Assembly (NCBI RefSeq): GCF_030936135.1
Contig: NC_082606.1
Coordinates: forward strand, 4,845,255-4,909,254
DNA length: 64,000 nt
Source of the DNA: Gavia stellata
Taxonomy: Eukaryota > Chordata > Aves > Gaviiformes > Gaviidae
Direction: 5' to 3'
In this document: positions 24,801 through 39,800 of the stretch, in pieces
Layout: each line of letters begins with the position of its first letter
Numbering within the stretch: the stretch's first letter is position 1
Program-made: the position numbers and the translations under genes
Notes under the pieces: generated by a model
Databases searched by the model: none
What the model was told of the DNA's origin: nothing
What the model saw: the letters and a program-made list of their open reading frames with translations, nothing else

Positions 24801-27800
24801 GTTTTAAATACTCTTCATTAAGACTGGTGGTGAGTGGCCAGTTGGAACTGTTTGTAAAAGAGAGATGTGATAGGACTTGATAATATTAAGCCTCTCAGCT
24901 TTTTTTATTTGAAATAGGTAGAGGCAAATTAAAGAAAGACTGGAAAGCTGTAAATCTCCTAATAACTTGTCATATCCCCTGTTATTAAGATCGTATCCCC
25001 TGTTACTAAGGTAGTGTTCCAGTTGGCAGCTCTTTAAAGTTTCATAAGCTTAGTGAAATGTTTTGGAAATTAGGCTTTTGCAAGCATTGGTTTCCTCATT
25101 GAGATTCACCTCATTGAAGAAGTTAGCCTTGTAAGAAAAATAATTCTACTGGGGATTTCTGATTCTTATGCCCTTAGAGTACTTGACTGTTTTGGGGTTT
25201 TTTTGTGGGTTAGGTTTTTGTTTGTTTGTGGTTTTTACATAAAACACAAAATCTAACAAAGGTCTGGCTAGGGAAAAGGTAAGTATTAATCATCAAGAAA
25301 GAAGTGTTTCATTGCAATCAAAGAACATCTTAAAACTAAGCTTTTAAAAGTTGTCTACAGATTTTGGAGGTCAAGTCTCATAATGAGAGAAGAAAATGAA
25401 TGGGAATTTTAGGGTTTCTTTGAGTGTTGCTGTATAAAGATGCTTGAAGCAATAGAAAATAAAGGTATACAATAAAGTGACATCAGAGCCATATATTGGC
25501 CTCGGTGCACTGCATTTCTCACTGAGAAACAATTATATTGAGTAGGAAATGCATAGAAGCTGTGCTTGGGCTATGGACAAACTACTCCACTGTTCAATCA
25601 ATCTCATTGCCTTTTCTGGGGTTACTCGAATAAGTGGTCTGAATTTGATATGAATTTGGGTCTATTTTTTTTTCCTAAGAGAGAGAACCTAGAGAATATA
25701 GGGCACAGTGTTTTATATCAGATATTACTGTTTTTATTGCAAGCATTCTTTTTGCATTTGTTCATTAATGGGGTTATTTACTCTACATTATTTAATGGAG
25801 CCTCAAAACAAACTGATGTTTATCCTGGCTGTCTTCTAGGCAATATTGCAATAAAAGATAGTAATATGAAATAATGACTTGGTTCTTTTACACAAGAATC
25901 TGTCTATTACAGAGCCAATTTTTTTCCCTTTATTGAAATTCCAGTCGAAGTGGGATTCAGCTAGTATTTAATGAGAATTATGCAAAGCCAGATGAAACAA
26001 TTTACATTACGATCTGTCAAGAAATGCCATTTATGAAGTGAAACTAGGTCATCAAGCTCTCTTTTGATTTAAAAAGCTGTGCTTGACTTAATCAGGATCT
26101 TTGGTGAAAATGAACCCTTTGCAAGAATGCAAGAAGTGTATTCATCACAGGTTCTGCAGGATCTTCTGGAAAAAGTACTTTTCAGTTTGATAGAGCGTTG
26201 CTGTTAATATGCAAATTTAAGTAGCATAATAATGGAACAAGGTTTTTCTGAAATTATCCTTTCGTCAGATTCTGGTTTCATGTTACCATTTGGTGCATAT
26301 ATAGATTGAGCAAAATTACATTTGTTGACAATTTGCTTCTTTCTCAGTCCTTGCTAATGTCTAACTGTTTTTACTCCCATGTTGCAGTATAAATATATAA
26401 ACTGGTTCTTATAGCTGCAGATTTTTCCTCCTGAAACTCAGTGAGTGTTTTAGTTATGGCTGTAGTTCTAAAATATATATGATTACAAATTAAGATAGGC
26501 TGGATGTTAACATCTCTGTTGACATTCTGATGCAACCAGCATTTTTTAAGATAAAAGTCCATATACCAATACTATTATTAATGCAGATACTGGCTCTGAC
26601 AGGATTTTTTTAGTGGCTTCACTAAAGCACTTGCACAGCTATGCAACTTAAAGACTTGTGCTAGTCTCAATGACTTCCAGTGACACTGTTTATTTACAGT
26701 GATGAAAATACATAAATATCTTGCTGACTCAGTCTTGCATAACTCTATACTGGTCTTCGTTGTATGGCAACTAGGATAAAAGTATTGCATTTGTAAAATG
26801 TTACTGGAATAGAGTTAATAATAGGTCTTATACAAAAATTCATTTTAATTTGCTTCTATCCAGCACCTTCTAACTTAGATTTTTGATTACTTTGTAGGAT
26901 GAGGTTTTCATGGTGTTTTGAGTAAATGTTCTTACACACATTGTGTACTTTTGGCACAGTACAAAGCATAATTTGTGATATTTTTAAAATGAAACCTCTG
27001 AAATAATTTGTTTGAAATATTAACATTTAAAATGCTGCAGCATTCAGTACTTCCCATTTCTTAAAAGCTGCTCGGTAAGATAGCTGTATGGGTCTAATCT
27101 GTCTTGCCTTGAGGATGTTGTCAAAATTCCTGTTAGTCATTGGTTTACTTTATCTGTGGCTTGTTGGCTTTTGTTTGAGACTGTTTTTCTAATTTGGAGT
27201 GGTTTTGTATTGCTAAGTCTGTTTTATATTATTTACTTATTTATAAAACTTTCCAACGGAGCTGTTGCAGGATCAGAATAAACCTGCCCTTAAGAAACAA
27301 TACATATAGAAGGCAGAATTATATATGTATTGTCTTAGAGGGGAAATACACATTTAATGGGTTTAAGAAATAATATTCCACAGTAGCTTTGCATACTTGA
27401 GCGTTGCTATTCTTTAATTCTATTGTGTCTTTCTCCAGTTTTTCTTCTTTTCTGTAGAGAAGTGTTTTGCTAATCTATGTGAAATTAGTTTAATTTGAAA
27501 ACTGCTTTATGCACACTTGCTTCTAAAAGTGGTAAGTGATAATCTTTCATTCAGTGGATTCTGCTGCCATTCATAAACTGCATGCTGCGCTCTGGTATTG
27601 GCAATATATCCAACAGAACAAATAACATGAGCTATGGCTCCAGAAGCAGGCCACATGTTACACTGCGTATGTACACTTTACGTAAAGTTAACTGTGCTGA
27701 GAATGCTGATATTTATCTCTATTCCTATTTTTTGTTCAAATCACTGTAGAACTAAACATAAACCAGCAGAACCAATCTAGGAGTTTGCAGTAAAGTCTTA

Positions 27801-30800
27801 CAGACTAGCAGAAAAGGTAGCGGACCACCATATTTCGTTCTGTTCCTGTTTTGTCCTAAGCCTGCATTCACCTGACATAGGAAATCGAAGAATAAAACTC
27901 TAACAGCCTGTCCATTCTGCTCTTTTATGAGGTAAATTTTAAGAAGAGAGACCATTAACCCTACTTTACAAGCAGTGTTGAGTGTCTTGCAGAAAGTCAC
28001 ACTACCAGCCAAGAGCAAAGCTACCCATGGAACCGAAATACACCAGCTATCTGACTCTTTTCTCTGCAAAATATTTTAAGAACCAGTTAAGCCACCTAAA
28101 TGCCAAATTTGGGAACCAAGTCCCATTATACAAACTAATGATCTCATTGAAATCAATGGGAGATTTTCTGTTTGCTTTATTTTATTCACTTTGCTAGATT
28201 TAAAGAAGTTAAGTGGCAGTTGCAGATTTGTGGTATCTTACCTCCAAAAAACCAGCAGTGATCCTTTGTCAGACTTCAAATTAACTTGATTATTAAGCGC
28301 ACAAGGACAGACCGAGTGGGACAGCTGATCTTAGAAATGGAGCATGTATTTTTTCAGGGGCTGGAGTAGGTGACCTTTCAAGCCAAAGCCTCTATTCTAA
28401 ATAACCTAAAACCCCCAAGGGGCCTCCTGTTAGCGGAAGTGTTTCAGGCCATTGTGTAGCATTAGAAATAAAAGCAATGATTATCAGGATAAATTCTTGC
28501 CATAAATCTTTAATTGATAAGAATTACGAAAACTCTTAACATTTTGTTCAGTATTTAGTTTGTACTTTTCTAGCGGGAGTCCCAGTGTCTTTACTGTCCA
28601 GACAGAATGGACAGGTTGCTTTTTAAGTTCATAATAAACTCAAATACAGTCCACATAATAGCAAATGTGTTCCATGATATCTCTGGCTTGAAGGAAGATG
28701 AATGTCATCATATGCATAAATGACAAATGCTTTCCAGGACCTGCCTCACCTTTCCTTACGAGGGAGTTAATTTAACATGTTAGTTCACTATTTATTGTCC
28801 GTCATTGTGTATTTTCTGTATGAATGAAGTAGCCGGAAGAAAATTGGATGATTCACCTCCCTGTTTCTTTGGCCAAAAGTCTTTAATTAAATCAGAATTA
28901 AATTGCTGGAGTTCCAGCAACTATAAAATCTAATTATGTTCCATTGTGACTTTAATCCAACTTAGGGCTGTGCTTTTAAAAAAAAAAAAAGAGGGGGGGA
29001 AAAAAAGGGCAGTCCTGCACCTCTTTCCTGTTATCAATAGATACTGGTTTTAGCTTCATCTCTTGTACCAGCACTACCAACACTACATCCTAAGCCACTA
29101 AAAGGAAATGATCCAAGCTGGAAATGAATATGTTTTTGCTAGGTTAGTTTCCAAACACATTAGTTCCTTCCTTCAGAGTTCTCTGATGCTGTTGTACTAC
29201 TCAAGTCCGCCTAAAGGAAGAGGCAGAAATAAGAAGCTGAGAGAAGCAAGAGAGATGGCTGGGCTTTCCATTCAGAGGTAGCTTGGAGCCATGGCTTTGC
29301 CATTTGCCACTTGACCAGGCAGGCTTCTTAATGGTAAAGCATTTCTTAAGTGCTGTGTATGATCTTGCTGTGGATCAAAAGTGTAGGCCAGGTCACAATT
29401 AATTTGTGGTGCTCTGACCCTGAGTAGGTTTAAGATCTCTGCAAGTGGTCTGTGAAACCACTGTAAATTTTTTGACATCCCTCATCCCTGACACGCAATT
29501 CCATGTAGTTGAGAGGCATCATTGGAATACCGCAGGCAGTAACAATGGTCAGGCAGATACTTGCAACTACTTTTGTTGTAAAGGTTTTAAACATCAGTGT
29601 TTTTCAGATTATATTAGTAAAAATTTTGTTTGATCAAAAAAAAAAAAAAAGGCAGACAATAGTGTTTGCCAAAGACGTGAGGTGACTCAGATTAAAAAAA
29701 AAAAAAATAAATTATGTGGACCTTCAGTGTAAAAGGTTTATGATCTGACCTCTTAATATGTCTTCCAGTGGCATTTTTGCATGATTTCTGGAAGGTAAAG
29801 GGTAACTTTTCTTTCTGATCTTTATCTCCATTTGCATATGAATTCCCTGTCAGCTTTCTAGTTAAGTAACAGTGTCTCTGCTGTTTTCTCAAGCCTATGT
29901 AATTATGGGATGATTGCTGCTGAGGGCATTACAATTATTTGTGAGATTGCACCTGCCTTTCATTAGTAAATGAAGCATCCTTAAGTGACAGTTTGACTGT
30001 AAGTGTTGAATGTGCTGGAATTAATGAAGACTTAACCAGCTGGCTCCTATTTCACTTTGTGCAGTTCCAGACAATGTGACATCGGTGTGAGCAGCTCACA
30101 AGGTGCTTGCTATTGTGCCTTGTAACACTATTCTGCTACACAATACACTAAAGGAGGAGCTGCTTCTCCTGCCACTTTATATGGAGGAGAGCAAGCAAAC
30201 TCAATAATTGATACCATGCAGGACTGATAGCATACCTGGATACCTGAGACAAGCCGTTTGACTGCTTCAGCTAGCTGTGATCATTTGCTTTTCCCCTCCT
30301 TGGAAGAAGCAGGCACTTAGCCAGAATGATTCTCAGCTTAGGAAAGAAATGCTTTTTAACTAGTTGACTGAAGAGCAGGACTGGGGGACTCATACTAGTT
30401 GTATGTACTCTTAAGTATGACTTACCAAGTCTGGTGTTACCTTGTCACTAGCTGATTTAAAAATATGATTTACTTCAAATATGTTTACATTAAAGGAGTA
30501 AAAGTACTAAGAGCTGAATTCTTAGGTAAATGCCTTGCCACATCACATGGGCCTGTGAGAGAGGTGGATAATCAGGAAGAATTTTATGGTTTGGTTATTG
30601 TTCCCTATAGATACACCCTGATCAGCCACTAGCACTAAGATAAGAAGATGCATATTCCCTGAATTTATGACCTGAACAACGTTCTAAACTGATCACCCAA
30701 TATGTCATTGCCACCAGTGTTCTACCTTTGGATGCAGGGCAGAGTTTGCCCTAAGTATATATTAGACAAGATAGTGGGGATTAGGGGATATTTCTGTTAA

Positions 30801-33800
30801 TGGGCTGGGACTGATTGTTACGGTTCCTCACAGCACCTGAAAATATAATTTGTTTTGTGACTGATGTAGAAATACATGAAATGCAAACTATTTCACTGCT
30901 CATATTATGGTTCTTGTGTGAAGTGTGTGAATTCTTCTAGCAAAACGCAGATGTTCATAAAGTGTGAATTAAACCAGGCTAAATGCAGTCCCACCAGAGA
31001 ACCATTCAGAATGCAAGCAAATGCTTATAAGCTCTTCTTTCATGTTCAGCCAGCTCTACTCTGTGTTCTAGTAAGTTATTTAAAATTGTGTGATACCACA
31101 GGGAAAGCTGAATAGTTTGTCTGCTGTTTGGAGCAGGGGCTGTCCTTTTATCCATGTTCCTAACATAGGGGAGTTTGCAACCTTTGCTGAAGTGACCACA
31201 GTGCAAAGTAATTGCTAGCAAGAAGAGTTAATAACTAATAAATAAGTACATTACTTTTATTATTAAATCACTTGTCTCTAATAGAGGAATACTCCAAGTT
31301 AGAAGATCATTTTCTTCACCTATTTGTTATTTATAGCTTTCTAGATCCATTTATTGAATGTTTTTGGCCTATACCTTGGTTCTTTGATTTAATTTTGTTT
31401 CTGGTTTGGTCATTCCACAGTGGGAAGTATTTCAGCAACCTGGGTTTTTTTGCTGTTTTTTTTTTTCTCCTGAAGTTTCACATTAACAATATTTTTTTTT
31501 ACTGATAGCCCTGTCCCTAGGATATTTCAATTATTTTATAGTCTATATTGCTTTCTGAGTCAAAAGCAGACAGTACACAAATGGCATCTTTAATGTCTTT
31601 CTGCCAGATCTGAGTTTCCTTCCAAAAGGTTGAAAAATAATTCTTTGCAGTTGTTTTCAATATTTCTATAGTACAATAACATATTTTGTTTTTTAACAGG
31701 ATTGCACATTCTTCACTCGGAAAGAAATCCTTCGGTAAGAAAACTGTATTAAATTTTTCCTTTGTGATTCGTATGGAAGGGACTAAATCTTTTTTCTGAC
31801 TTGAGGAAACCAAATAAAGCTAGTTATTTTGCATGAATGAATAAGTGTAGGATGGAACTCAAATTACACTTACAGTATGTAGATGCGTATAGGGAAACAG
31901 ATGGCGATTAGCGTAATGTCAATATCCTAGACTTTTCTAGGGATAAGCTATTGAACAGTTGAGAGCCAGTGACTTACTATGAAAGGAATTTGCTGCTTTT
32001 CTGCTCAGTTATACCAACAATCCTTCAGTCAGTACAGGTTTTGGTATGGACTTAAGTGTGGGGAAAACTGGTGGAACTTAAAATGCAGAGTGCTGAGAAT
32101 GTTTGTTTCTGTACAAACTTTCCCTACAGAAAGTCACAATGATTGGGATCACTGTTTGCAGTAGAAGGGACTTGGGTTTTTTCAGTAGTGATGGGTTGAG
32201 CCAAACTGTAATTTCTGCCAATGTATATGCTGACTTCTTGCCCTGGATCCTGCCCTGGATTCTTGATCTTCTAACCATTCAGATTAAGGATCTGTAAAAG
32301 TATGACATAGATCCTGTCCTGTCAATACACTTGTTTTTCCTGAGGATTTTTGCCCCATTAGGGAGTGAGACCTGTGGTATGTATCTAGACCTAGGAGCTC
32401 AGAATGCTTCAGGATTCTCAAACTTGAATAGCTTCTCAGACATAAGAAGCCTTTGTTTTCATAAGCATTGCGAGCTGCTTTGAGGTCAAAAATAGGCATG
32501 GTCTCTGAGAGAAATGTTCTTTGCCTTTGCTCTGTTGCTGTAAACCTGAGTAAGACTGATGTTCAGTGACTCTGTCAAGGCAAAAACTAATGATGTGGCT
32601 TTGAGTGGGGTGCTTTATTTTTTGCTGGGAAAATAGATGTGGTATGTCAGCTAATTTCTTGCATACCTTGTTCTCATTACTCACAGAGAAATTATATGCT
32701 TACTCCTCAGCAGTGCACATCTCTGAGACCATGGTGCAGTAAGAACATTACAGTGCCACCACCTAAGCCAGGATTTAATTTGGTCCAGGTCCCTCTTATA
32801 TTTAAAATTTAGTCACATTGTTGGAGTACATTTTCGTGATACACGATGGTGTGACTGAATGAGTCAGAATGTGTGCAGTGAGTGGGTGATAGCTGGCCCA
32901 AAGATAGGCTAAGCTTAATGCAGGCTGGCTCCAGCAGAGATACTGGTGTCCTCAAAGCTAGTAAAGGCCTCACAAAAGTGAATTACCATAGCATGGGTGT
33001 AACTTCTTTAGCAAAGCATTCCTCAGCTGCGAACCTCTAGGAATGATGCATAATCGTTAGCTATAAAGAGGTGTCATTCTGTGTTTGTGGTACCCTACAA
33101 AATGTCATGTAGCATAAATAAAAATGAACGGTCATTGTAGGTTCTATCAGGGCTGCAACGTTGTTAGTTCTGCTTGACAAGGCTGACTTTGGCAATAACA
33201 GAATTTGTCATCACAATTCATTCAGAAAAGCACCTGTGAGTCCAAAATAACAGAGACTTTGTGCTCACAAGTGATTCGGTGATATTCCTGTACCGTCATT
33301 AGTTCCAGCAGTTGGATACAGAATAAAAGATGTCCCTGTGTAGCCACCAAATCTCAGATACATACATTTTATAGCCAGAAAAAAAAAATCCCTAGTGGTT
33401 TAGTGTAATTTCTTGTATAAAACAGACCTTTAGCCACTTTCTAAGTCTTTTAAAAATCAAGAGATATTGTTCTTCCGTTTCACGGGGCTACCTTGATACA
33501 CAACTTCTGAAATTAATTTGTTTGGATTGGATAAACTGAAAAAATTACTTCATATTTCTAAAATCCCCTTTAAGCTCAAAATTGTTAAAAGCTTTATAAA
33601 CAGTGAATTACTTATATTTGTACTGTGTTCCTGTGAGGGAAATAATTATGAATTAAGGATTTTACATTTTACGTAAGTTAAGGTTCTCTTTGCTGCTTTG
33701 AATACCCGATCTAATTGGAGAATTTGGACCCTTCTAGGGCAAGTGGTTTGTAAACTGTGATACTATGTCATCTTGCTCTTAGGAGTAATTTCTTTTTCTC

Positions 33801-36800
33801 CTTTGGGGTATTCTCTAAGAAAATATTGGCATTAGCCTGAAAGAATCATTGATTTCCATTGCAAGAAGAAAAGTGGCTGATTTTGGTACTTGTAAATCTA
33901 AAATACATCTAGAGAAAAATTTGTGGACAAATAGGAAGGCTAAAACGTGTGCAGTACAGGCCCAATTTAAAGAATATGACATAAAATGTGACCAATTTTA
34001 TAGTAAGACTGTAACATTGGGGGGGGGGGGGGGGAATGGACTCAGAACAGTAAAATGCTGATGAAAGAAAGGAAACAAGGAATTGAACATCTCCACAGAA
34101 GTTGTAGTTAGGAAACTGCTGAATCTGAATAGGCAAACTGTTTTTTTAATCTGGGAAACAACATTTTCAGGCTGTAAATTGAACCATCATGTGCAACTGA
34201 GAAAACGCGGAAAGCGTACTTTGAAAAATACACTGCAGATTTCAAGAAAAGATGTTCTAAAGTAATGAAATCAGAAAATGTCATTGTATGGTAGGCAAAC
34301 AGGAATTTACAGTATTGCAAAATCTGGCTATGAAATGAAGAGTCAGCAAGTTCTGTTCTCTTTTCCTGGGTTGCAGTGGATAAAAAAATACTTGTAGAGA
34401 ATGAGTTTGCAATGTGCAGCTTTGACAAGCAGATAAAAACTGCCTGAAATGAAGAGATATTTCTGGACGGAATTGTCATAAAACTTTCACATGCTTTCTT
34501 CAGTTTTTCTTGACATGTGAGACTGAGATAAAACTGGTGTTAAAACTTATGTTATCAAACTTAGTTTGATATCAGGGCACTGAAGACAGTGTTTCAGAAC
34601 ATTGTAAAAATCACAACAATAAATCATCTGGATTTGCAAATTTTTTTATATAACAGTATTCTGGGGTTGATTTTTGGTGTATGCCATGTCCAAAACCTGA
34701 GACTGTAGCGCACACTGGACCTTTGGTAATAGTAAAAACAGGTCACAATTTATTTCAGTAAGGGCACTCCATTGTCCTGCAGGACTGTTGGCAGTGTAAA
34801 GGACTATCTGAGTAGAAATGGATCTTTATTTCCTCTTTGATTTAGGCAGATTGCACAGTACTACAAATTCCACAGTGCTGGACAGAACACTACATGTATC
34901 TCTTTCAAAACTGTGTAATTTGAAACTACTTTTGCAGACAGATGATTTGTAATCTTTTTTTCCCTTGCATGGCAAGTGTGCCATAGAGTAGAGGAGGTCA
35001 CTGTAATTCATAAGACTTGATAAAGGAAGCAGCATTGAATTGTGGAAAAGATTCTCCTGCTATTCAAGAACAAGAGGATGCTTTTCTAAGAAAGTGTGAC
35101 ATGGGGACTATGGGTGGGATAGGGATTGGGGAATTGGAAGCTCCTGTTTGCTTTCTTACTCTTAAGCAGCTGACCACCTTTGACAAATTGCCACTGTGAT
35201 TTGTCTATGTTACCTACACTTAATATTTTTGTGTCCTTTAAGTATGAGGATAATATTTCCTTTGTCTTGTCTGTTCAGATTGCAAGCTCTGCCTGGTAAG
35301 GATAGTTTGAACTATTTTTACATGCAGCATGCTAGAAGTGATTGTAGATGTAGTTTTTACATTTTACAGATGCGAAAAAGCTGTTCTGAATATTTTTTTG
35401 AGGCTTACGGTATCTCTGAGGGGTGTTATTGTCATCTGGTAGACCTGGTCATTTAAATAGAACAATTAAAGAACAGTGAAGTGTTGAATGTGGCAAATGG
35501 TATTTAAGTTAAAACAACCCTGATAGATTTTTAGTAAGTGGTATTTCTCTAAAAAGCATAGAAATGTAAATAAACATTTTGTCTTGGTTTGCTTTTCTCT
35601 CTTCAGTAACGTAAAAGGGCATGAGTGATGTCAATGGTAACACCCAAAATTGTTATAATTTACCATGAAATAGAAGTGTAGCTTCTTCCAGTAAGAAACA
35701 TGGAATGGACCTCAGCTTGAGTACTGTGAAAGCCTAATAATACATTTTGTATTTTGTAACTGAAGTTACAAGGAAACAATCTATTTCCTGAGAAGAGAAC
35801 AAAGCATGCTCTTACATTATTTATGTTAGGCTAAAGAAAACTTTTCTGCTTATGGGCTGTGTATAGGAGGTAAGGGAGCTGCTGCCTGCATGATTTTGCA
35901 TGACTGTATCTGTATCAAAAAGGGCAAACCCAAAAATACTTATAGAAACAGTGCAACCTTAGAATATGATTGTGATCAATAGATATTCTTGGGGTAAGAG
36001 ATTAAGTTAATGGATGGTGAAAAATAGATGCTCTGTTTGAAAAGTACACTATACAAAGCTGAATATTAATGTTTGATTGTAAAATGCTTAGAAGAATAAA
36101 ATCATTGAAGTAGTTCTGTAAAGGTCTAAAATCATGGGAGAAGGAGTAGTCGCTTGGAATCATTGTATTTCCTCTTCTGCCTTATCCTCACAGTGTGATG
36201 TTTCTGCTTATTAGGAACCTCTATACAAAATCAGTTGATGGTATGGCAGATAGTAATACAATCAATAGCATTTATTTACTGTATATAAACTGTTGAAAAC
36301 AAATTACTGTCTAAGGAGTAGTGTAGAATCAAGAGGTATTTTTGCATGTTTGAGGTGAAGTTTTACTGAGTGGGAATAAAATGGGTTATGACCCCCTTGT
36401 TAATTAGCACTTACTGATTTAGCATGTCCCCACCTCCGTTAAGAGGGAAGTAACTATTGCTGTGCATTTCTTCATGCACTGCGGAATGCTCTCACATGTG
36501 ATATGAAGGAAGTGCAGGTCCAGTTCTGTTTAGGCTGAACTGAATTTCTTGTGCAGTTGTGACGTTCAGTGAGACAATCCAGCAAGGAGTAACCTTACCA
36601 AAAAAAAAAAGGATAGTCTTTTTGGCTGAAGTCAGCCATCCTGGCTGGCTCACCATCCATTTGCATGAGTGTTAGCAAGGACACGAGGGAAGGGGCACAG
36701 TTGTGTAGGTGGGGATGAAGGGATGAATATGGCAGTTCCAATTAAGATCGATTTGAACTGATGTAAACCAGCATGAGATTGCAATTAGGTGAAATGGGCT

Positions 36801-39800
36801 AAGTGTTTTTATCTGTTCCTACAGGAAGAGTAGCCTAACAAAAAGCCCAAACAACAAAAAAATCTATTTTCTGCTGGTTTAATGAGCTGAATCAGCTCTC
36901 TGAGGGATCAGATGAGTGCTAAAGCTGGCACAAGAGCTGGAGCGAGCAAATGCAACTGAAAAAGAGGAAAGGAGAGGAGAGCAAGACTTAGCATTTCAGT
37001 ACCAGTAAGGTGTTAGATGGGCCTAGTCTAACTTTAGTATGTAAGACTGGTACCAGCATCAACTTAAATCAACATAAATGCAGGCTGTGGTCAAAGGTGT
37101 TGAGGACACGTTCTCCTGATTGATAATTTGAGTGTGGATAATCTGCAAATTATCAGAAAATAGTAAAATTTATGAATTTAAAATGAAGAAGAAATGAACA
37201 CAGAATAATGAAAATGGATCTTGGAAAAAAAATAAAGTAAGTTAGACTGCAGCAGAGGCAAGCATGCCTGGTGGAAGAGAAAAATAGAAACCATAGATCA
37301 TTATTGGTGTTTGGTAGCTACTTATCACCAGAAAACCTAAACACACTCTTAAGTCTTTATTAAAGATGATTAATTTTGAAATGTGCTTAACACAACTAAG
37401 AGGATTCACTCATGGGCTCAGGGCAAGAACATATTAAAGAATGTTGGGTAACATAGACACATTTATGTTATCACTGACTCAAAACATTATCTAAAATACT
37501 CATAGGACATCTGACAAATTTTTAGAGTTGTTACTGATTTCATTGGTAGGTACATGTTAGGGCTTTGAAAACATGCCCTGCTTTTCTTAGGGAGAATGTG
37601 GAAATTAGACCAGTGTGTATAACTTCAGGACACAACTTTGGTGTATGGAGAGATGCCAGAACACATTGGCAGACAATAAGTTCGTAAGTGCCTAGAACAT
37701 AATACGTGCTTAGAGGCAGCCACTGTGGATTTGTTAAAAGCAAATCTCTTCCTCTGAGTGGCTGCTTTTGTGGGTAAGAGAAAAGAAACAGGTGCAACAT
37801 ATCTTTATTTTGGTAAAGCCTTTCGTATATTCCTCCATGTGTTAGTCCTTTTCTACCTGTATAAGCACGCTAAGCTTTGGCTAAGGTGCTATTGAACATA
37901 CTTAGAAAATCTGTAAGTATGGTAAGAAACCTTGAGGTGAAGAGGGTTGCAGACACTATGAAGATCAAGATTAGCTTTTTCAACAGTGCTCAGTATATTA
38001 GAGAAATTATTAGATCCTAAATGAGCAACAGGAAATTCACACAGTCAAGTACTAAGAACTGAGAAAAATTTGCAAGTGCAAAATGTAATGTAACAAAAAA
38101 ATGGGGCAGGGGGTTAGTTGATCTAAGCAAAGTGAGGATAATTTTAACAAACAAACAAAACCCACAAAAGCCCTTGGTGCTCTTGGAAAAAAGGGAAATG
38201 TAGCTCTAGAATGCATTAACCTCAGCACTGTATATAAAATGGGAGAATTCTGTCCCAGTCACCATTGTTGGACCTCAGTAGGAATAGGCTGTCCAGTTCT
38301 GGGCATCGCCATTCAAAAAAGATTTGTTGTACTGGATAACGTCCAGTAGAAAGAAACAAGAATAAGAGGGAAAAATGACATATAAAGAAAGGTTGGAAAA
38401 ACACTTTGTTCATGGCAATGAATTTTTTTATATAACGTGCTTCTCGTGTGATTGTAAATGGGAGCAAATGGTTGAGTTATCTCTTATAAGGCAGTATTTT
38501 TCTTACTCAGTTTTCTAAATCTGATTTTCTAGCAGACAAGCTTTTACTCCAGTAATAATGCTTATCTGCTAGACAGCCCATCTGTTTCTATTTCTCCCTG
38601 TAGACTAGTGCAATTTGGCAAATACCCAAGCACTCAAACACAGGTGTTCTTGGTTGTCTGTCCTAGCCAAAAAGCATGAAATCTGTAAATTAAAGTTGTA
38701 TAGCTTGAGACTGACTTAACCTAGCTAGATAGCTGCTGGGGGAATACAGCACTAAATTACCAAGCTAGGCGCCATCTGGCCAGTGAACAAACCTTTGAAC
38801 CTTTTTGTTGAAGTAAAATCGTAATTCTGTTGCATTTTCTTCTGTGCCTGTTTCTTGGTGTGTTTTTGACGGGTGAAAGGTGAGGTGCAGAGGAGCCCTT
38901 CTAGCCAATTCAGTTATATGCTGTTTTTTAAATCTGAAACCTGCCTGAGAGTTAAGTTGGAGAGATAAGCAGTGGTTTCCTCCAAGCCTCTGGAAAGCCT
39001 TCCTTATAAGGGAGCAAATGCACAGAGCTGCTTGAGATGCATCCATCCTCCCTATGGAGCAAGTTGCTATGCAGATGGAAGGAGGGGTTAGAACACAGCT
39101 CCTGTTTTTCTAACACATCCCATCTTTCAAAAAGTTTGGGGTTCATATGCAGAAAGGGGAAATTCCCATATTCCCAGCTTTGGGGAAATAAAGTTTGGGG
39201 GAATTCTATACGCTTAGGAATCTTCCTGAATTTTGTGCAGGAAACTACATACAGGAAGAATGTTTATCCTGAAGCTGCTATTGATCTTCTTGTTAATCAT
39301 GTTTCTATTCTTGTTAATTATGTTTCTGTATCCTCTATGAATTTAAAAAAAAAAAAGCTTCTAGACAATTCCTGCATCTCCTGTACCATAAAGCTTTCCT
39401 TTATTATATTTTAGTCAGGTTGCATCTGTTTTGTTAGGCTCAGATGAGGACAAAATCATTCTCAGTGTTGATCTGTGTGGAATCTGGAGTACTGGTCTAC
39501 TCTGTCCAGTTGTGGGCTCCCCAGTACAGGAGAGATACGGAGCTACTGGAGAGAGTCCAGCAAAGGGCCACTAAGATGGTTAAGGGACGGGAGAATCTCT
39601 CATATGAAGAAAGGCTGAGTGAGCTGGGATCTGGAGGGTGTGAAGAAGACAGAGCCCTGTGACAGGACAAGGGGCCACGGGTACAAACTGAAACGCAGGA
39701 GGTTCTTTCTGAACATAAGGAAGCACTTTTTTTTTTTCCCCCTGTGAGGGTGACAGAGCACTGGCACAGGCTGCCCAGAGAGGTTGTGGAGTCTTCATCC

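Larger units (their letters stand above)
21813..31699 (+). other. CIB2 intron 1
   Basis: 9887 bp of AT-rich intron. It holds a small inverted motif (23068-23103), a short tandem duplication (24973-25011), a homopurine run (28978-29009) and one possible old retroposon tail (27920-28065). No nested gene was recognised on either strand. Confidence 0.85.

Noticed and set aside
29440-29706. Two poly-A runs after a short open frame, possible processed pseudogene
   Set aside because: The sequence upstream of the A runs resembles no known mRNA, and no target-site duplication was found.
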